A DNA stretch of 64,000 nucleotides from Sipunculus nudus (GCA_026874595.1 CM049318.1:62160250-62224249), one strand, 5' to 3'; shown: positions 1 through 12,418, counted from the first letter of the stretch. Program-made: numbers and translations. Notes: generated by a model from the letters alone, not told the origin.

Positions 1-345
1 CATTGTTGGTAGATACCTCGCGCGGGGTCCACTTTCCTGACAGGGTTTTGTGTTAGCTCAAGTAACTAGGGACCATCCCTTTATCCAGCGGCGCTGACAC
101 GACGCTGGCACTTCCAGCTCTGTTCTGAGAAAGCCCGCCAGCACATTTTTCAGGACACCACTGATGCGTTTTCTGTAAGCTCGCCGGAAGGATCAGCGCT
201 TGGCCCCTCGTGTAAGCCGTTCTGTCAATTCACCGCTCGGCAGAACGCCAGCATCAGAATTCAAGATGAACACAGCCGTGAACGCCTCAGTAGTTCTGTT
301 AACAGGATCTCGATTCTGAATCCATATTTCTAACTCTTGCCCGTA
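1..345. other. higher-GC complex block, candidate conserved non-coding element
   Basis: Non-repetitive sequence with many CpG-containing words, in contrast to the AT-rich flank that begins near 350. The frames here are short and match no family I recognise. I see no tRNA, rRNA or transposon hallmark. It could be a conserved non-coding element, an unrecognised exon or an old repeat; the sequence alone does not decide. The window edge cuts it. Confidence 0.3.
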
Positions 346-534
346 TACGTGTGGATATATGATATATTTTACCAACAACTTAATTTCCGCCCTCTTCTGT
401 TTGATACTGATATTATATTGGTTACCCTATGAAAATCTGTCAGATTATTACAATATGTATGATGCATTTATTTTTCTGCGTATAATGGGGGCCTGGGTTA
501 TTTATTACAATATGCCCGAGCAATATAGTGCAGC

Positions 535-1150
535 TATGAAGCCCAATCTAAAAATGGCTCTATCAAATGTAGGCGCATTTTGTTTCGTGAAGCTAGTACA
601 ATTAGGTTGTGGAGGGCACTGCATGAATAGCTGCCTCGTTCTCTGGCTATCTGCAGATTGGAGGTTGCAGTGTCGACATGACTAGCGAAAGGGTTGAAAG
701 CCGAGCGAATGCACACACACGCCTTGCTTTTATAGCCACCACTGGGGAGGGAATAATTGGAGTTGGCACGCTGCCAGGGTGTTTGAACTTCGTCAATTCT
801 ACGCAGGCGCATCACGCGCAGGGATGTCAGTTTCACCGGCTACGTCATCTAGTTATGAACAACTGCTCGTGCGCATGATCGATTCTAGTCCCGCACCGCA
901 TGCAGCATCCCCTGCTATCCTGTCCAGCTGCCCGCCCCAAGCTTAGTTGACCCAAGGGCTTAAAAATCGCTGGAACCTCCGTCAACTGGCGTGCTAAAAC
1001 AGACGATGTTTCACACCAGCGTGTGACAGCGGCGTGGCACTCTTGACACCGGGGCCAGACCTATATGATAACGCAGAGCGCAGGAAAAACTGAACCCACC
1101 ATGGGGCTTTAATCGCACGAAGCATCGGATACATTAAGCTATCGTGTTTC
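535..1150. other. higher-GC complex block, candidate conserved non-coding element
   Basis: About 600 bp of balanced composition containing CpG-rich stretches and no simple repeat, bounded by AT-rich DNA on both sides. Short frames occur on both strands (66-108 codons), overlap each other and have no recognisable domain, so I do not call a gene. It resembles the other complex islands of the window and is the type of segment in which regulatory DNA would be sought. Function is inference. Confidence 0.3.
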
Positions 1151-3484
1151 GTTCCTTGAGCACGGGTTGCGCCCTGAGTGTTTATGTGTGTATGCGTGTG
1201 TGTAAACTAATAACTGAGTATTTCAGTACCCGTGTGTTTATTATTTTACAAAAATTGACGCCCAATGTGATTTTGTATGAAAACAACACCACTAGATGTA
1301 CGTATGTGGTTTAATATTTTCACACATTTATAATAACATTTCATACCATAATATCAGTTATTGCCACTTAAATTAAGCCCATTAACATCGATTTCAATGA
1401 AAAATATAATGCCTTAATATCACCTTTACGACACAAAATAAAAAATTAATCTTATAATTGTGTCAATGCCAAAGGTGGGTCTTTGGTGATTTTTTTCCCA
1501 CACAAAGTGCAGAACACTAAATTGTGTTTTTTTTCGAAATGTAGTTCCTAGAATGCTCATATAATTATTATGTTCAATATCCCTAGAACTCAATATAACT
1601 GTGATGACAGCTCATTGGTAATATCTTAAATCTTTCTACAATTAATACATTTGTTACAATTTTTCGATGACGTTTAGTGCCTGTCGCTCCAAGCGATGAA
1701 ACCTTATGACCACTATTTGCATATCTAAATATTTTAGAGCGGCTAACGCTTAGCCAGCGAATGGCCCCATGCTGTACAATGCTGGGCCTCCTTTGGCTGA
1801 ACGAGTTACAGTGCTGCGCGTATATTCCAACTAGTGCGGGCCATCACGCGGCGGGCACCCGATAAGGGCTCAGCCTTATTAGACCTTAGGGTGTACTGCG
1901 AAATGTGAAACAATGGTTTGTCACATCGACGGGGCGAGCTTAATCTTGGCCATCAATCTGTCTACACCCAAACAGTACCGCAGGAGGACTATCCATCCAC
2001 CAGGCAAATTTCGTCAAAACGGAAAATTCACAGACTGCTGCTGTTCAAAAACTGCGCGCCTGGCCCTTTATCGAATTTACTAACACTGACTTTTTGTGTT
2101 TTATTCCGGTTTGTTAAGCTCCTGGAATTTATATAATTAAAAATTTTTGGACAGATCCTGGACTTGTCACGGTCTATTAGAGAGCGGATGAAGGGTGACC
2201 GTTACCATAATTATGATATTACCGTCAGTCCTGCATGGATTTTAGGTGTCATATGCTGGGATGATCCCAACGTCATTACCTGTCGTTAAGACATGTGGTT
2301 TTTTCAAGATGCCACTGAGACACCGACGGTGTTCGAAACTTGGGGACACTCAGCCCTATCCATGAGGATATACATGTACACCAAATCCCTTATTTGCCTT
2401 TACACAGAAATACATTTAAATTCGAATTTTTGGCTGAACTATAAAAATATGGGATACGTTTGGATGTATCAGATAACCAATTGTTAAAGTTTATACAGTG
2501 ATTCTCACGTCATAAATTAGCAAGGAGTTATACGAAGAAGACGCACTGACGCAATAACAGTGTTTATAGAAGAAATCAGATCGGGCAATTCTATCAATGT
2601 CATTAAACGATTAAAGCGGTTCTCCGGTTTAATGACCATTTTAATCAAAGATTTAACTTGTTTCAGCTTATCCTATATGAAAGACAACTAATAAACACAG
2701 AATAGTATTAAAGACAACAGTTCGAAAAAGATAATACACAAAGAGGCCTTATACGGTGTTTGACATTGGTACTTATAGGCATCGTTGGGGAAGATCTTTT
2801 CTGAAACGTGTAACAAATTGCCATCGAAGCTAATCACAGAACGATGATGATTAAACGGTTTCCCGCCAGGGCCCTAATTGAAACCAGCGTTCTCATTTTT
2901 CTATCAATTCACCGGGTATATTCCCTGTTAATTATACCAGAGACATCCACAATAAAAGCGACAATCTCCAAAACACGCCCGAAGCCAACCTTTCCGTATC
3001 TCACTACGGTTCCAAGTTTATCATATTTTTTCCAGTATGGTTTAGGGGTTTTATAACACTTTGTATTGGCTCATGCATTATAAAACATTAGATTGCTTGT
3101 CCATTGATGAAAGTGATGGGTACAGGTTGGAGTACATATAGGACACGTGCCGCGGTATTAACGTGTGTATGTGTGTGTGGTATTAAGGAGATTGAAGCAC
3201 CCATATCCTTCCGCTTCTGGTGGATGGAAACATCTGCTTGGGATATGCAGACAATACTAGATCAGAATTTTAGCTGTTAAGGACTAAAACTGCGCCGAAT
3301 TAAATATCCTCGGGCACACTTCTCTTGTTGATATAATCCGTTAGCCGTGTAAAAGTGCACATACAAACATCTTAAAAGACGGTCTTTGTCACTTTCCATC
3401 CCGTTCGCATATATCCCAAACACGTGAACACCCTGGTATTTTTTTAAATATTTTTTTACTGTTGTTATCTTATAAACCTTACGC
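1151..3484. other. AT-rich intergenic DNA, nothing recognised
   Basis: Mostly AT-rich unique-looking sequence with short T and A runs. I see no transposon end, RNA gene or coding frame with a recognisable domain. The short frames at 1918-2136, 2293-2487 and 2844-3056 have no family signature. Confidence 0.5.
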
Positions 3485-3690
3485 CGCCCATGTAGCTAAC
3501 AAAGAGGATAAACCCCAGCTTGACATGCATAAAAGACATGCAGCCTCCAGCCTGTAGCAGCCAGAACCAAAATAGTTCTAAGGGGACTAATTAAAACCAG
3601 GTCTGTCCATCTGAGCGGCTGGATGCTCTGCCCACTAATCAATAACCCCGACATCATGGTTAGCGGGATCGCTCTCGCCACGAAAACCGG
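3485..3690. other. small complex block with homeodomain-like cores
   Basis: A 200-bp patch of mixed composition between AT-rich flanks. It holds TAAT/ATTA-type cores (ACTAATTAAAACC near 3588 and ACTAATCAATA near 3635). Such motifs are frequent by chance in AT-rich DNA, so support for a regulatory role is weak. Confidence 0.2.
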
Positions 3691-3894
3691 TAGGTTTGAG
3701 CCTCATATACAATGTCTCACGCATTAGTAAATACGAAATAAAGAGTTGCTGCAATGGGTTCCACGTCATGAAAAAAAAAATACCTAGGTAGCTAGATTGC
3801 AGTGTAGTGTGGATATTCACAGAAAATTATGGGGATGAGGATATAGTATACTTAAAACACAGAATTGTAGAACTTGATATAAAATTTATACATA

Positions 3895-3920
3895 TAAAAT
3901 CCCTTTAAATTATAACCCTT

Positions 3921-3958
<38 letters not shown>

Positions 3959-4000
3959 AATTTATTTGTTTGAAAGGGAATATAATTTAAAGGGATTATA
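3895..4000. mobile_element. palindromic MITE-like element with a (TA)n core
   Basis: Left arm 3895-3920 and right arm about 3972-4000 are inverted copies of one another (core ATCCCTTTAAATTATA, then CCCTTT with one or two differences), separated by a (TA)n run at 3924-3956. A ~27-bp inverted repeat around a microsatellite is typical of a short hairpin MITE in which the dinucleotide run expanded at the centre. No target duplication is clear. Family unknown. Confidence 0.55.
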
Positions 4001-5231
4001 TATACGCAGCACAATTTTCATGCTGAATTTGAATTTAATTTTTGGGAAGCCTGGAAACGTGACAGTTTTTTTTTTGTATATTCGGCATATTTAAAAATGC
4101 TGCATTAACTAACCGTCAAAATCCATTAACTTAAACGGACATTGTTGTCAGCTGCAAAAAATTCCAAGTTTTAAATTGATTCAAGTTAGAATGTCAATAA
4201 GATCAAATGAAGGTAAGATATGTACGAATTCCCTTCTATTCTAACAGACTGTATATAGTGTCAATATAATACCAATGCATGATCTCTACTCCCACTCTGT
4301 TTCAACCTCTCATCAAATGTTTAGTCATGTATGCTGGACGTTAATTGTTAATATGTGGCAAATAAATGTTATAATATAAAGGTTGGTATAAGGGTAAGTA
4401 TAAGTATATATAGTAAAGAACTAATTTTAACGATTCAATATCTCAATAAATCATTATGCAGAATTGAAATGATAGAAAGTCGGTTTTTTAACTCAAATGC
4501 TTTTCACTCTTTTGATATTATTTGTTTCAAAAGCTACAAAAAGAAATTAACACTTGTAGATAAAGAAACCCCTGTTCCGTATAATTTCAATCCGAGAATA
4601 TGAAAACATTTATTCCGTATATCGCTTTTCGAATATTGTATGCAGAACGACCTATTCCGTAACAACTGAAGCGAGAGGTTTCATGTTTTAACTTCAGTTT
4701 TTTAGTTTTTAAATGTAGTATTATATGAAAAATTGTATTGCTTAACGTAATCTTTTTACGTAAATAAGCAATGGTTTCAAAGGCTCGAGTCTGGTCATTT
4801 ACTCCGTAATTAAGTCAATTATTGTTTCTGTGACCCGGATCTCGCATGCAGGTCAGGACGCAAGAAATCACCTCGATTCTAGGAGAACAAAAAGTCTTTA
4901 AGGCACGGCCTGACAGCAATACACGCTTTAAATATAAATACTTTATCATAATATGCAAGAATATGTATTTTATAAAATACTAGTTAGGACTATACAGATA
5001 CTTCTGTATCGAGAGGTAAATATAACTACACATGAAACTAGAAATCACACGTATAAGTTAACATAAAAATACATATCGTAATCTATCATTCATGTTTAGA
5101 GTGCTTTCAATAAAGATGTTATATAGTGCACTCGGTCTCTAGTTATACATATTACTCGCAACATTAAGAAAGCGGACTTTGTACCTTAAAAGTTTCGCAC
5201 CTGCATGGACTTCGACCTGCATGCATGGACT

Positions 5232-5271
<40 letters not shown>

Positions 5272-6287
5272 CAGTCTTTTTTGGAGACATCCAGCACAGG
5301 CACCAAATATATTTGTCCATATAGAGTACATTTATATGAAACCTGTATAGGACATACCATCAGACATAACCTCTATTTACCATATATTCATACATTTAGT
5401 AATGGTAGGTTTTGGCGGGTAAATACAGGGAAATACATTCAGTTTTCAATGTGATGTAATTCTTGATGACATTTATAATTGTAAGCTGACGAATTAATTA
5501 AAAGATGACAGAATAAAGTCGGTTTTGAGTATCGAATACATTTTACGAAGGTATACGTGCATTTGGAATAATTTCAAGTCGAAAACATATACATTTATAT
5601 ATTCAAACATTACATGTAAGACGCTCCATCTTTATACATGAATATAGTTCATTATTAATGTACCAATTTTTTTTTTATTTATCCTAGTTTTTTTTCAATT
5701 TACTGTCTCAAGAGGTGTGCGAAGACAGAATCAAGAAGTGCTGATGATCTGAATGATGATTACATAGCAATGTTGTATTTAATGCCACTGAAATTGCAAT
5801 AGGCATCAAACAAAAATAAAAAAAAGGGTTTGCTAGAATCCGCGTGAGTATATGTGCATGCAACTGCGAAACCGCAATATACCTTTAAGCTACTATAGTA
5901 CATATTTATGAATACATATATGCGGGACATACAATATATACAGCAATGGAGTAATAACATTAACACGCTCTAATTACGTAACAGGGGAGCCACCGGGATA
6001 AACTTAAGTGCATTCCCGTTTATACCGGCGGGTGCATATATTAAATAGGGAACAATATATAGACTCATTTCCTCAGGTGAACATCTGGAAATAATAGATA
6101 TCGCAATAGATATACATTTAACTTATAGCAGGTCGTGGACTCTACTGTGAACATAACATTACACTCAATGAGCACGTCATATTCCAGTAACAATAGTGCG
6201 TATGAAGCACCCCTCGCCAATATAGCGCCTGCTCAGATGATAGCGAGACATACAAGTATATAGCTCACTAAATCGGTCGCCGTGGCT
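4001..6287. other. AT-rich intergenic DNA with one (TA)n array
   Basis: Apart from the (TA)n array at 5234-5268 I see no recognisable element. Frames on both strands across the array encode Tyr-Ile runs and are translation artefacts of the microsatellite. Confidence 0.5.
5234..5268. repeat. (TA)n microsatellite, 35 bp
   Basis: Uninterrupted alternating A and T, just right of a short run of CATGCATG words. Confidence 0.95.
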
Positions 6288-7225
6288 CCGGTGTAACAGG
6301 CCAGATTATACCCCGTGCCCAGTTTATACCCTGGTATATCTTAGCCACGGCCAGAATATACCCCGGGATAAATTTTGACCTAGTCTGTTTCCCTCCAGTC
6401 CCCTCACACGAATCATAGAAAATGATTTGTATCATGCCAGATGCGGGAATCCATTTGATTAACAGTACTGAAAATAAATATCTTATAAATTGCTTATAAT
6501 ATCTAATTTCTATCGCTACGCATTATTAATTATCAGATTTATTGGCTTAAGAGCCAATCAAAACCATGGATCATTCAACCATTTGTATATCCATGATATC
6601 AGAGAAGTGTAAATGTATCTTTAATTCAGATCCTGTCACGACAAAAGTTAGAATATAAGTATTGATACTGAAAAAACATTGATAATAACATATTTAGTTA
6701 GTTTCTTATCTTTACACATAATTTATTCAATTGAAACTCGATTTGCACTGTACTTTTACATATTTATTTTAAGTTTACACATGATGTTGCTATTATCAGC
6801 TGGAGTTCTTTAAAATGTTGATAATGTTTTTTGTAGGTCTGAATTAACTGAGTCTCGTATCAGATGATGATATAATTTCTGAACATCCAGAGACAAATAC
6901 TGTTATGCAGTAACGCGATTCTTAACACTTATATATCGATTGCCTTAGATGTCATTCACTAACACTCGATGGTTAACTTAAATTACAAAAAAAAAATCTG
7001 ACAGAGGGTGAGTCATTTTGTAAAAACTACAAATTTGTAAAGGTATAAATCACAGCTATTTAAAAAAGGGGGTATAATCTAGCCTTAGGAAGTATCAACT
7101 GGACTAGGACGAATTATACCCGGGGTATGATCTAGCCTCGCCTATACCCCGGGTTTAGTTTGGGCTAGGCCAGATTATACCCGAGTATACAATTAAGAGG
7201 GCGCTATTCTGGCCTGCTACACTGG
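6288..7225. mobile_element. non-autonomous TIR DNA element, family 1 copy 1 (reverse orientation)
   Basis: The left end CCGGTGTAACAGGCCAGATT at 6288 is the inverse of the right end at about 7206-7225, which reads CCAGTGTAGCAGGCCAGAAT on the minus strand. Inside lie several TATACCCCGGGGTATA-like palindromes (6310-6375, 7060-7190). A segment near 6990-7040 (TCTGACAGAGGGTGAGTCAT, then TTTGTAAAAACTACAA) matches in inverse orientation the copies at 24059 and 58760. No transposase frame is present in the 938 bp. A target duplication is not evident, so the superfamily is unassigned. Confidence 0.7.
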
Positions 7226-7783
7226 CGCGCACGTGCACGTATAATTGTAGTCCGGAGTGATTAATTTTAACCCGACTGTTTCCGGGGATACAGACCAAGG
7301 AACAGAAGTTGGATTCATGTCGGCAGTTCACGTCCTGACCACGAGAGGACGACTTGTGGTTTTAAACGTGTGCTTGGCATACAGAGAAAATAGGTTGCTT
7401 TATATACATGACACCACGTTCTGATACCCTTAAGCCTACAGTCACACAATGGAACAGTGACATCGGACACAAGAGCTAAGACGGACCGGACGGTCAGCGA
7501 GCTAACACTGCGCATACCATTCTGTTATATCAAAATGGTACTTGTGATCTACCAATACAAATATTTGTTTCGCTTCTTTATATTCTGTATAACCCACACC
7601 GTATTGTGATAGCAACTTTTCAAGTGACCGTGCTTTGTCGTCTACCGGGCAAGCCGTCCCTTATAATTTCCAGTTCCGCGATATGACCTTTGTCATATAC
7701 AAGTATACGCAGAACCTGAAAGCCGGACAACCTGACTCATAGAATCTCCGGTATACTGTTGTACAGCGGTCATAGGGAAAGGA
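7226..7783. other. intergenic DNA, nothing recognised
   Basis: Mixed-composition sequence between two MITEs. No RNA gene, domain-bearing frame or repeat identified. Confidence 0.4.
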
Positions 7784-7791
7784 TTTCCTGT
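7784..7791. repeat. left 8-bp target-site duplication of hAT MITE
   Basis: TTTCCTGT directly abuts the CAGGGTTCGC terminus and matches TTTCCTGG at 8253-8260 in seven of eight positions. An 8-bp duplication is the hAT signature. Confidence 0.7.
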
Positions 7792-8252
7792 CAGGGTTCG
7801 CAGGTTTTAACGAGCACCCGGATAAAACCTGTAAACCGGGTAACCCGGGTAAAAATAGGGCTTGGTAAAATACGTTTTACCCAGGTATTACCCTGGATTA
7901 CTGTATTTACCCATTATTCCTATTGGTTTAAAGGGTTAATTTAAAATGTGAGTGGTGAATCAAATGGCTCCTTTTCAACAATTAAGGGTGACGTGGTCAG
8001 GGCCACTTTGTTTGCTACCAATATTCACAAACTGTGTGTATAACTTCTGCCGACCAATCAGAAAGAAACTAAGACTAAGCCTTGGCTATTCTTGATCAAA
8101 GCAAATAAACATGGGAAAAAGCATGGGTAAAAACTTGGCAAAACCCTGGGTAAAATATGGGGAAAACATTGGTTAAAAAAAACTTTTAACCCAGGTTTTG
8201 CCCATTTGGTTGGGTTAAACAAGTTTCACCCACAGATCAAATGCGAACCCTG
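7792..8252. mobile_element. hAT-type MITE, 461 bp
   Basis: The element starts CAGGGTTCGCAGGTTTTAAC and ends with the inverse of CAGGGTTCGCATTTGATC. Terminal inverted repeats beginning CAGGG are typical of the hAT superfamily, and the flanking 8-mers agree at seven of eight positions. Subterminal regions carry many short words of the form GGGTAAAA and its complement, as hAT subterminal binding arrays often do. The interior shares the segment GACGTGGTCAGGGCCAC and the following ~60 bp with the copy at 11620. There is no transposase; mobility would depend on an autonomous relative elsewhere. Confidence 0.82.
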
Positions 8253-8260
8253 TTTCCTGG
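8253..8260. repeat. right 8-bp target-site duplication of hAT MITE
   Basis: TTTCCTGG follows the CGAACCCTG terminus and pairs with 7784-7791. Confidence 0.7.
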
Positions 8261-8482
8261 ATTGCAAACTTCTCAAGGATCGGTTACATTAATTAAAGCC
8301 ACAAACCGTGAACAGCGCCTCAGGGGTAAAAGATGAAAAAAAGTATAAATGGAAAATTTGTGCATTTTCAAAATCCCATATTTCACAAAGATGCAGAAAA
8401 GACCATGCCGTGGGCACAACGGGATCTTGTTTAAACGACATATCTGAAAGACATTCTCAATGAAATCCATATTGAGATCTCA

Positions 8483-8577
8483 AGAGAGAGAGAGAGAGAA
8501 AGAGAGGGAGAGAGAGAGAGAAAGGAGAGAGAGAGAGAAAGAGAGGGAGAGAGAGAGAGAAAGGAGAGAGAGAGAGA
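8483..8577. repeat. (GA)n-rich compound minisatellite
   Basis: A purine run built of GAGAGA blocks with AAAG and GGGA interruptions. The interruption pattern repeats about twice, giving a higher-order period of roughly 44 bp over the dinucleotide. The minus-strand frame of Ser-Leu repeats here is an artefact of this array. Confidence 0.85.
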
Positions 8578-10014
8578 CGGCAATGCATGCAACCAGCAGC
8601 ATATAAACTGAATCATCATAACTCTATAACTTTCGATGATATCACCGTCCCTTTATAGCATATAAATGTGCCTTCACAGTCAGTCGCGCATGTTTCGGGA
8701 CCAGATTCTAAAGTATATATACATATATAATTATAGTTAATCTAGATTAAAGGGTGGATTCAATAACATAGTTTTCTTTGGCGGGGGTATGCGCTCTCTT
8801 GTGAGTTATTCTCGAGGGTGGATACAGGATCTCAAGAAAGAAGAGGAATAACACCCTGCGAAGGTATATAAGCGTGTCGGGAGTGCTAAAAGACTATAAA
8901 TACACATTGTTAGCATATGGAAGTACGGGAGAAATTCCTGCGAGACGCAAACCCGGCGCTGACGAATTATACCAAGATATCTTATTTCTCGTTCATCACG
9001 GTTTTGTCCCCCAACAAATCTTGAATTTTCTTTACATTTAAATCGGATGCAAAATTTATCCGTACTATTTATGTTGAGTCCTACGGTCTTGACACAAGCA
9101 GTTTCTACACGTTCCTCTTTGCAAAATAAAAAGCGCGAAGTAAGCTATTAATGACCTTTAAGGGTGATTTTGTCAAAATGTCATCACTAAGATTAATATT
9201 GGCCTGTTATTTCTCTGGGTTTTTGTATGAACTACATTTAGGATCGAGCTGTGTTTAGTGAAGGGGTAAAATGTAGCCTCCATGGTTTACCAATTAGCGT
9301 GAATAAAAATATCGGCGTGACCGATAGATCACACCTCTGTTGCATACTTACATTCAGGGGCTGAAAATCATTTAACGTTTGGTTTAAGAGATATATTCAG
9401 CTTTAGAGTAAAATTGCAGAAAGGACTGTTGGAAATTGACTGTTGGTCAATGGGCCATCATAAATCACAGTCGGAAACTTGTAAATTTCATAGTTTTGGT
9501 AATTAAAAATGAACATCTCAGGAACACAATGTATGCCTATTATAAATATATATAATTAATATTTGAGAATAAAAAACTAAAACGGACATAATAAAAAGTT
9601 GTTTGGCACGGGTAGGTGTGATGGAAGCATCCCTCCTTATTTTATATAAACAGCCGGGATTCACCACTGTTGGGGGTGCGAGAACTTACAACATCAAGCA
9701 TTAATTCTACACCTCGTGTAATTTCAGAGCGATACTGCTCGTGGACATAAGTGTTAAACAAACGAGAGTGACGCGATGTAAAACAAGACTTAACTATATG
9801 TGTGTGTTTATAATATACAAAATAAACACTAATTATATAATTGTGAAAATTTAATGAAAATTTTGCAGCAGTGCGGCATATCCCTTGAATAGGTAAAATA
9901 TGAAATCTGTGCACTTCCATGTTGGATGCATATATTAATTTTACTCTTATATACCTGCCCCCATGATCCTAGGTCAAGCCACAGGAAGATACATATACTT
10001 TTGCTCGGAGGTTG
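8578..10014. other. AT-rich intergenic DNA, nothing recognised
   Basis: No transposon end, tandem array or domain-bearing frame seen. Overlapping frames at 9642-9920 and 9829-10095 (minus strand) have no family signature. Confidence 0.45.
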
Positions 10015-10580
10015 TACGGAGCTGATATTTATCGGGGTCGCAGTGAGCATGCCATGCAGTGAAGAGTGCTGTTGAACGCTCACACCGCACAGCATACAAT
10101 CTGCCCCTTGAGAAAACTGAATATCCTGCAGAGGTCGGCAGAGGTCGCAGCAATTACAGTTTTGTAAATGACTTGCCGTTATTGGGAATTTGGTTAAAAC
10201 ACCTGCTTGTGTTACACGCGCTGGCCCTGGCTTTACGAGCCCTGGTTAAAGGCGCATCGCTATTCCCGACGCACGAGATCAAACCGTCAACAGGCAAATA
10301 AGCAATGTACTTCAGCGACCTTCGCCCCGTAATGTCACCATAGGTAAAAGCCGCCGGCTGGCTGAGTATGACTGTGTGAAAATGTTTGAACCAGCGCTGG
10401 TGATCTCTTAGAAAGCGGTATCGCCAGCGCAGGACATATCATTCACCCTTCAAAATAGCTTCGTCAACACCTCGACCCCGCCACCATAAGTGTTTCATCT
10501 TTCGTCTCTGAAAGCCTAAGCCCGCGTGAAACAGGACATTATTCTTCGAATTATCCGGTTATCTCAATTGCAGATTACTA
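10015..10580. other. higher-GC complex block, candidate conserved non-coding element
   Basis: About 560 bp of balanced, non-repetitive sequence with many CpGs, flanked by AT-rich DNA. It contains a CACCTG E-box at 10200-10205 and a GATCAAA (TCF/LEF-like) word at 10277-10283. The 80-codon plus-strand frame at 10059-10301 has no recognisable domain. The block may be regulatory or an unrecognised exon-bearing segment. Confidence 0.3.
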
Positions 10581-11240
10581 TAAACCTCTTGGGCTCGGAT
10601 AAGGCGTGTTTAAACACTGCACCATACTTAACAGTTAGGTAGTTGAGAGACCTTTTCCTTCATTTTACACTAAATATCCAGGTTTATACCTATCTAAATC
10701 TAAATTATCTTGACGTTTATTTATTCCCTTAGAATAAAACCATGCAGTGTTATACATATTAAAACACACAATAATCAATTACTTTTCAATTATATCCTAT
10801 TTTTCCACAGGCCATTTATAAGAAACATTAAAGGTTGCAATAGAATTTAATCACATAAAATGATTAATCTGAATAAATGTTTGCCAAGGTTTATGTCAAA
10901 TATTTGAAACGACAAAAACTCAGTTCGCGGTTAATTCCTTTTTTTATCTATTTCTGACACTCCCGGTTTGTAAAATCTGTGCAATATTCTTTTCTCGCGT
11001 GCAGAGTCGTTAACAGTGGCCTTCAGACCTTAAATATTCATTCAGTCAGTCGTTAACAGTTGGTAAATAAAGAAAATTCATTAATTTCACGTGACAATGG
11101 GATAACCTTTAAGCATACTTGCCTACAGTTTAAATAAGCTTTTTTATTCAAATTCTATTCGCAATTTAAAAAGTTGCAATTTTTTTTTATAAAAATGCAT
11201 TTCCCTGACAAGTTGTGGTTATAGATGCATGAAAACCAGA

Positions 11241-11298
11241 AAGAGAGAGAGAGAGAGAGAGATAGAGGGACTGTAGTTACCAATTTCAATGAAGGTCA

Positions 11299-11340
<42 letters not shown>
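11241..11340. repeat. (GA)n and (CT)n runs in inverted arrangement
   Basis: A (GA)n run at about 11242-11262 is followed 40 bp later by a (CT)n run at about 11302-11341. The two are complementary and could fold into a long hairpin. The spacer shows no further element. Confidence 0.85.
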
Positions 11341-11343
<3 letters not shown>

Positions 11344-11619
11344 GATGGATTCCAATCTCATATTTGTACATTTTAATTTGGAATTACTCCAACAACACAT
11401 TTAAATATATATCATTTGTATTTTACTGAATGTTCCATTTTTACATTTCTCGATGCCGATACTTGGTCAAAATCACTTAACCTACCGTAACGCTGTCTTC
11501 ACATTAGAGCTGATGAAGCTGGGGTAGCTGTAAATTTTGCAGGAAAGTTGAGCTTTATTTATTGATCAGTCGAAAAAATTCCATTGGGAGAGAGGGTTTT
11601 ACAGTAGTAGTATGGGAAG

Positions 11620-11970
11620 CAGGGATTGCAGGTTTTACCAAACACCTGGGTAAACCTGATCGGGATTCCTGCATAAGGTTTAGCCCTATAATACTTATTA
11701 ACGTGAATGATGTGCTTTGCACAACCAAATATGAGTTCAGTGTGGGGGGTAAATTACTTCTTTTGCACGGGGGTGATGTGGTCTGGGCCACCTGGCTTGC
11801 TACGAATATTCACATGATATGTGTATTCTGTTGATAAATCATACAGAAAGTACGCTAGGGTCCTGCTTGATAAAAGCAAAATGTTGAAAGGCTTGGGTAA
11901 ATAAAGTGGGCAAAACCCTGGGTAAAACACTTTAAACGCAGGTTCTACCAGGGTCAAACCTACCAGGAAG
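11620..11970. mobile_element. decayed relative of the 7792 hAT MITE
   Basis: The left end CAGGGATTGCAGGTTTTACC closely resembles the terminus at 7792. The interior (GTGATGTGGTCTGGGCCAC and the next ~60 bp) aligns with the middle of that element, and the right part repeats the GGGTAAA / CCTGGGTAAAAC pattern. The right terminus is degraded: the expected CGAACCCTG is not found, and no clean 8-bp duplication is visible. I treat it as an old copy with an uncertain right boundary. Confidence 0.65.
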
Positions 11971-12205
11971 GGAGGTTAGCCAAAAAGGGGGTAACACTGC
12001 CAAAAAGGGCATTTTCTCTGTCTAGGGGTTGATGCACAAACCCCCAATCTGGACCCACTCCCATCGGGAAAGCAGAAATAGGCAGAAAAGATTCCCAAGG
12101 ACCTTCCAACACCAAATATATAAAGACGTCCGTGTGGGCCAGCGTCAGACAATACCAAGTATACAAGACGAAAATTTCGAGGAAGAATCTAAAACAATGA
12201 AGTGA

Positions 12206-12418
12206 AATGGCAACAAATTCAGACATCAGCTCCTGGAAACAGTATCATCTTCATCATCATCATCATATACCTTAAGAAGCTGGCATAGGATGAATCCTGA
12301 TTCAACCTTGATCAAGTACATGCTTGATGGGGTCTACTTATTCTACTGTACTCCTACCAGACGAAAGCAACCTCTAATGTTTGACAGCCATGGGAAGAAC
12401 ATTTGGTCGTCAATTTAA
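12206..12418 (+). pseudogene. unrecognised open frame, possible gene or transposon relic
   Basis: A stop-to-stop frame of 70 codons. It includes a short poly-Ser run from an (ATC)n triplet repeat (12250-12266) followed by 46 mixed-composition codons that look protein-like, including SWHRMNPDSTLIKYMLDGVY. There is no start codon near its beginning. The same frame is also open for about 60 codons immediately upstream, to about 12022, with a single TGA (12203-12205) between. I recognise no family. Chance openness is quite possible. Confidence 0.15.

Noticed and set aside
8431-8619. Ser-Leu repeat protein on the minus strand
   Set aside because: Artefact of the (GA)n array.
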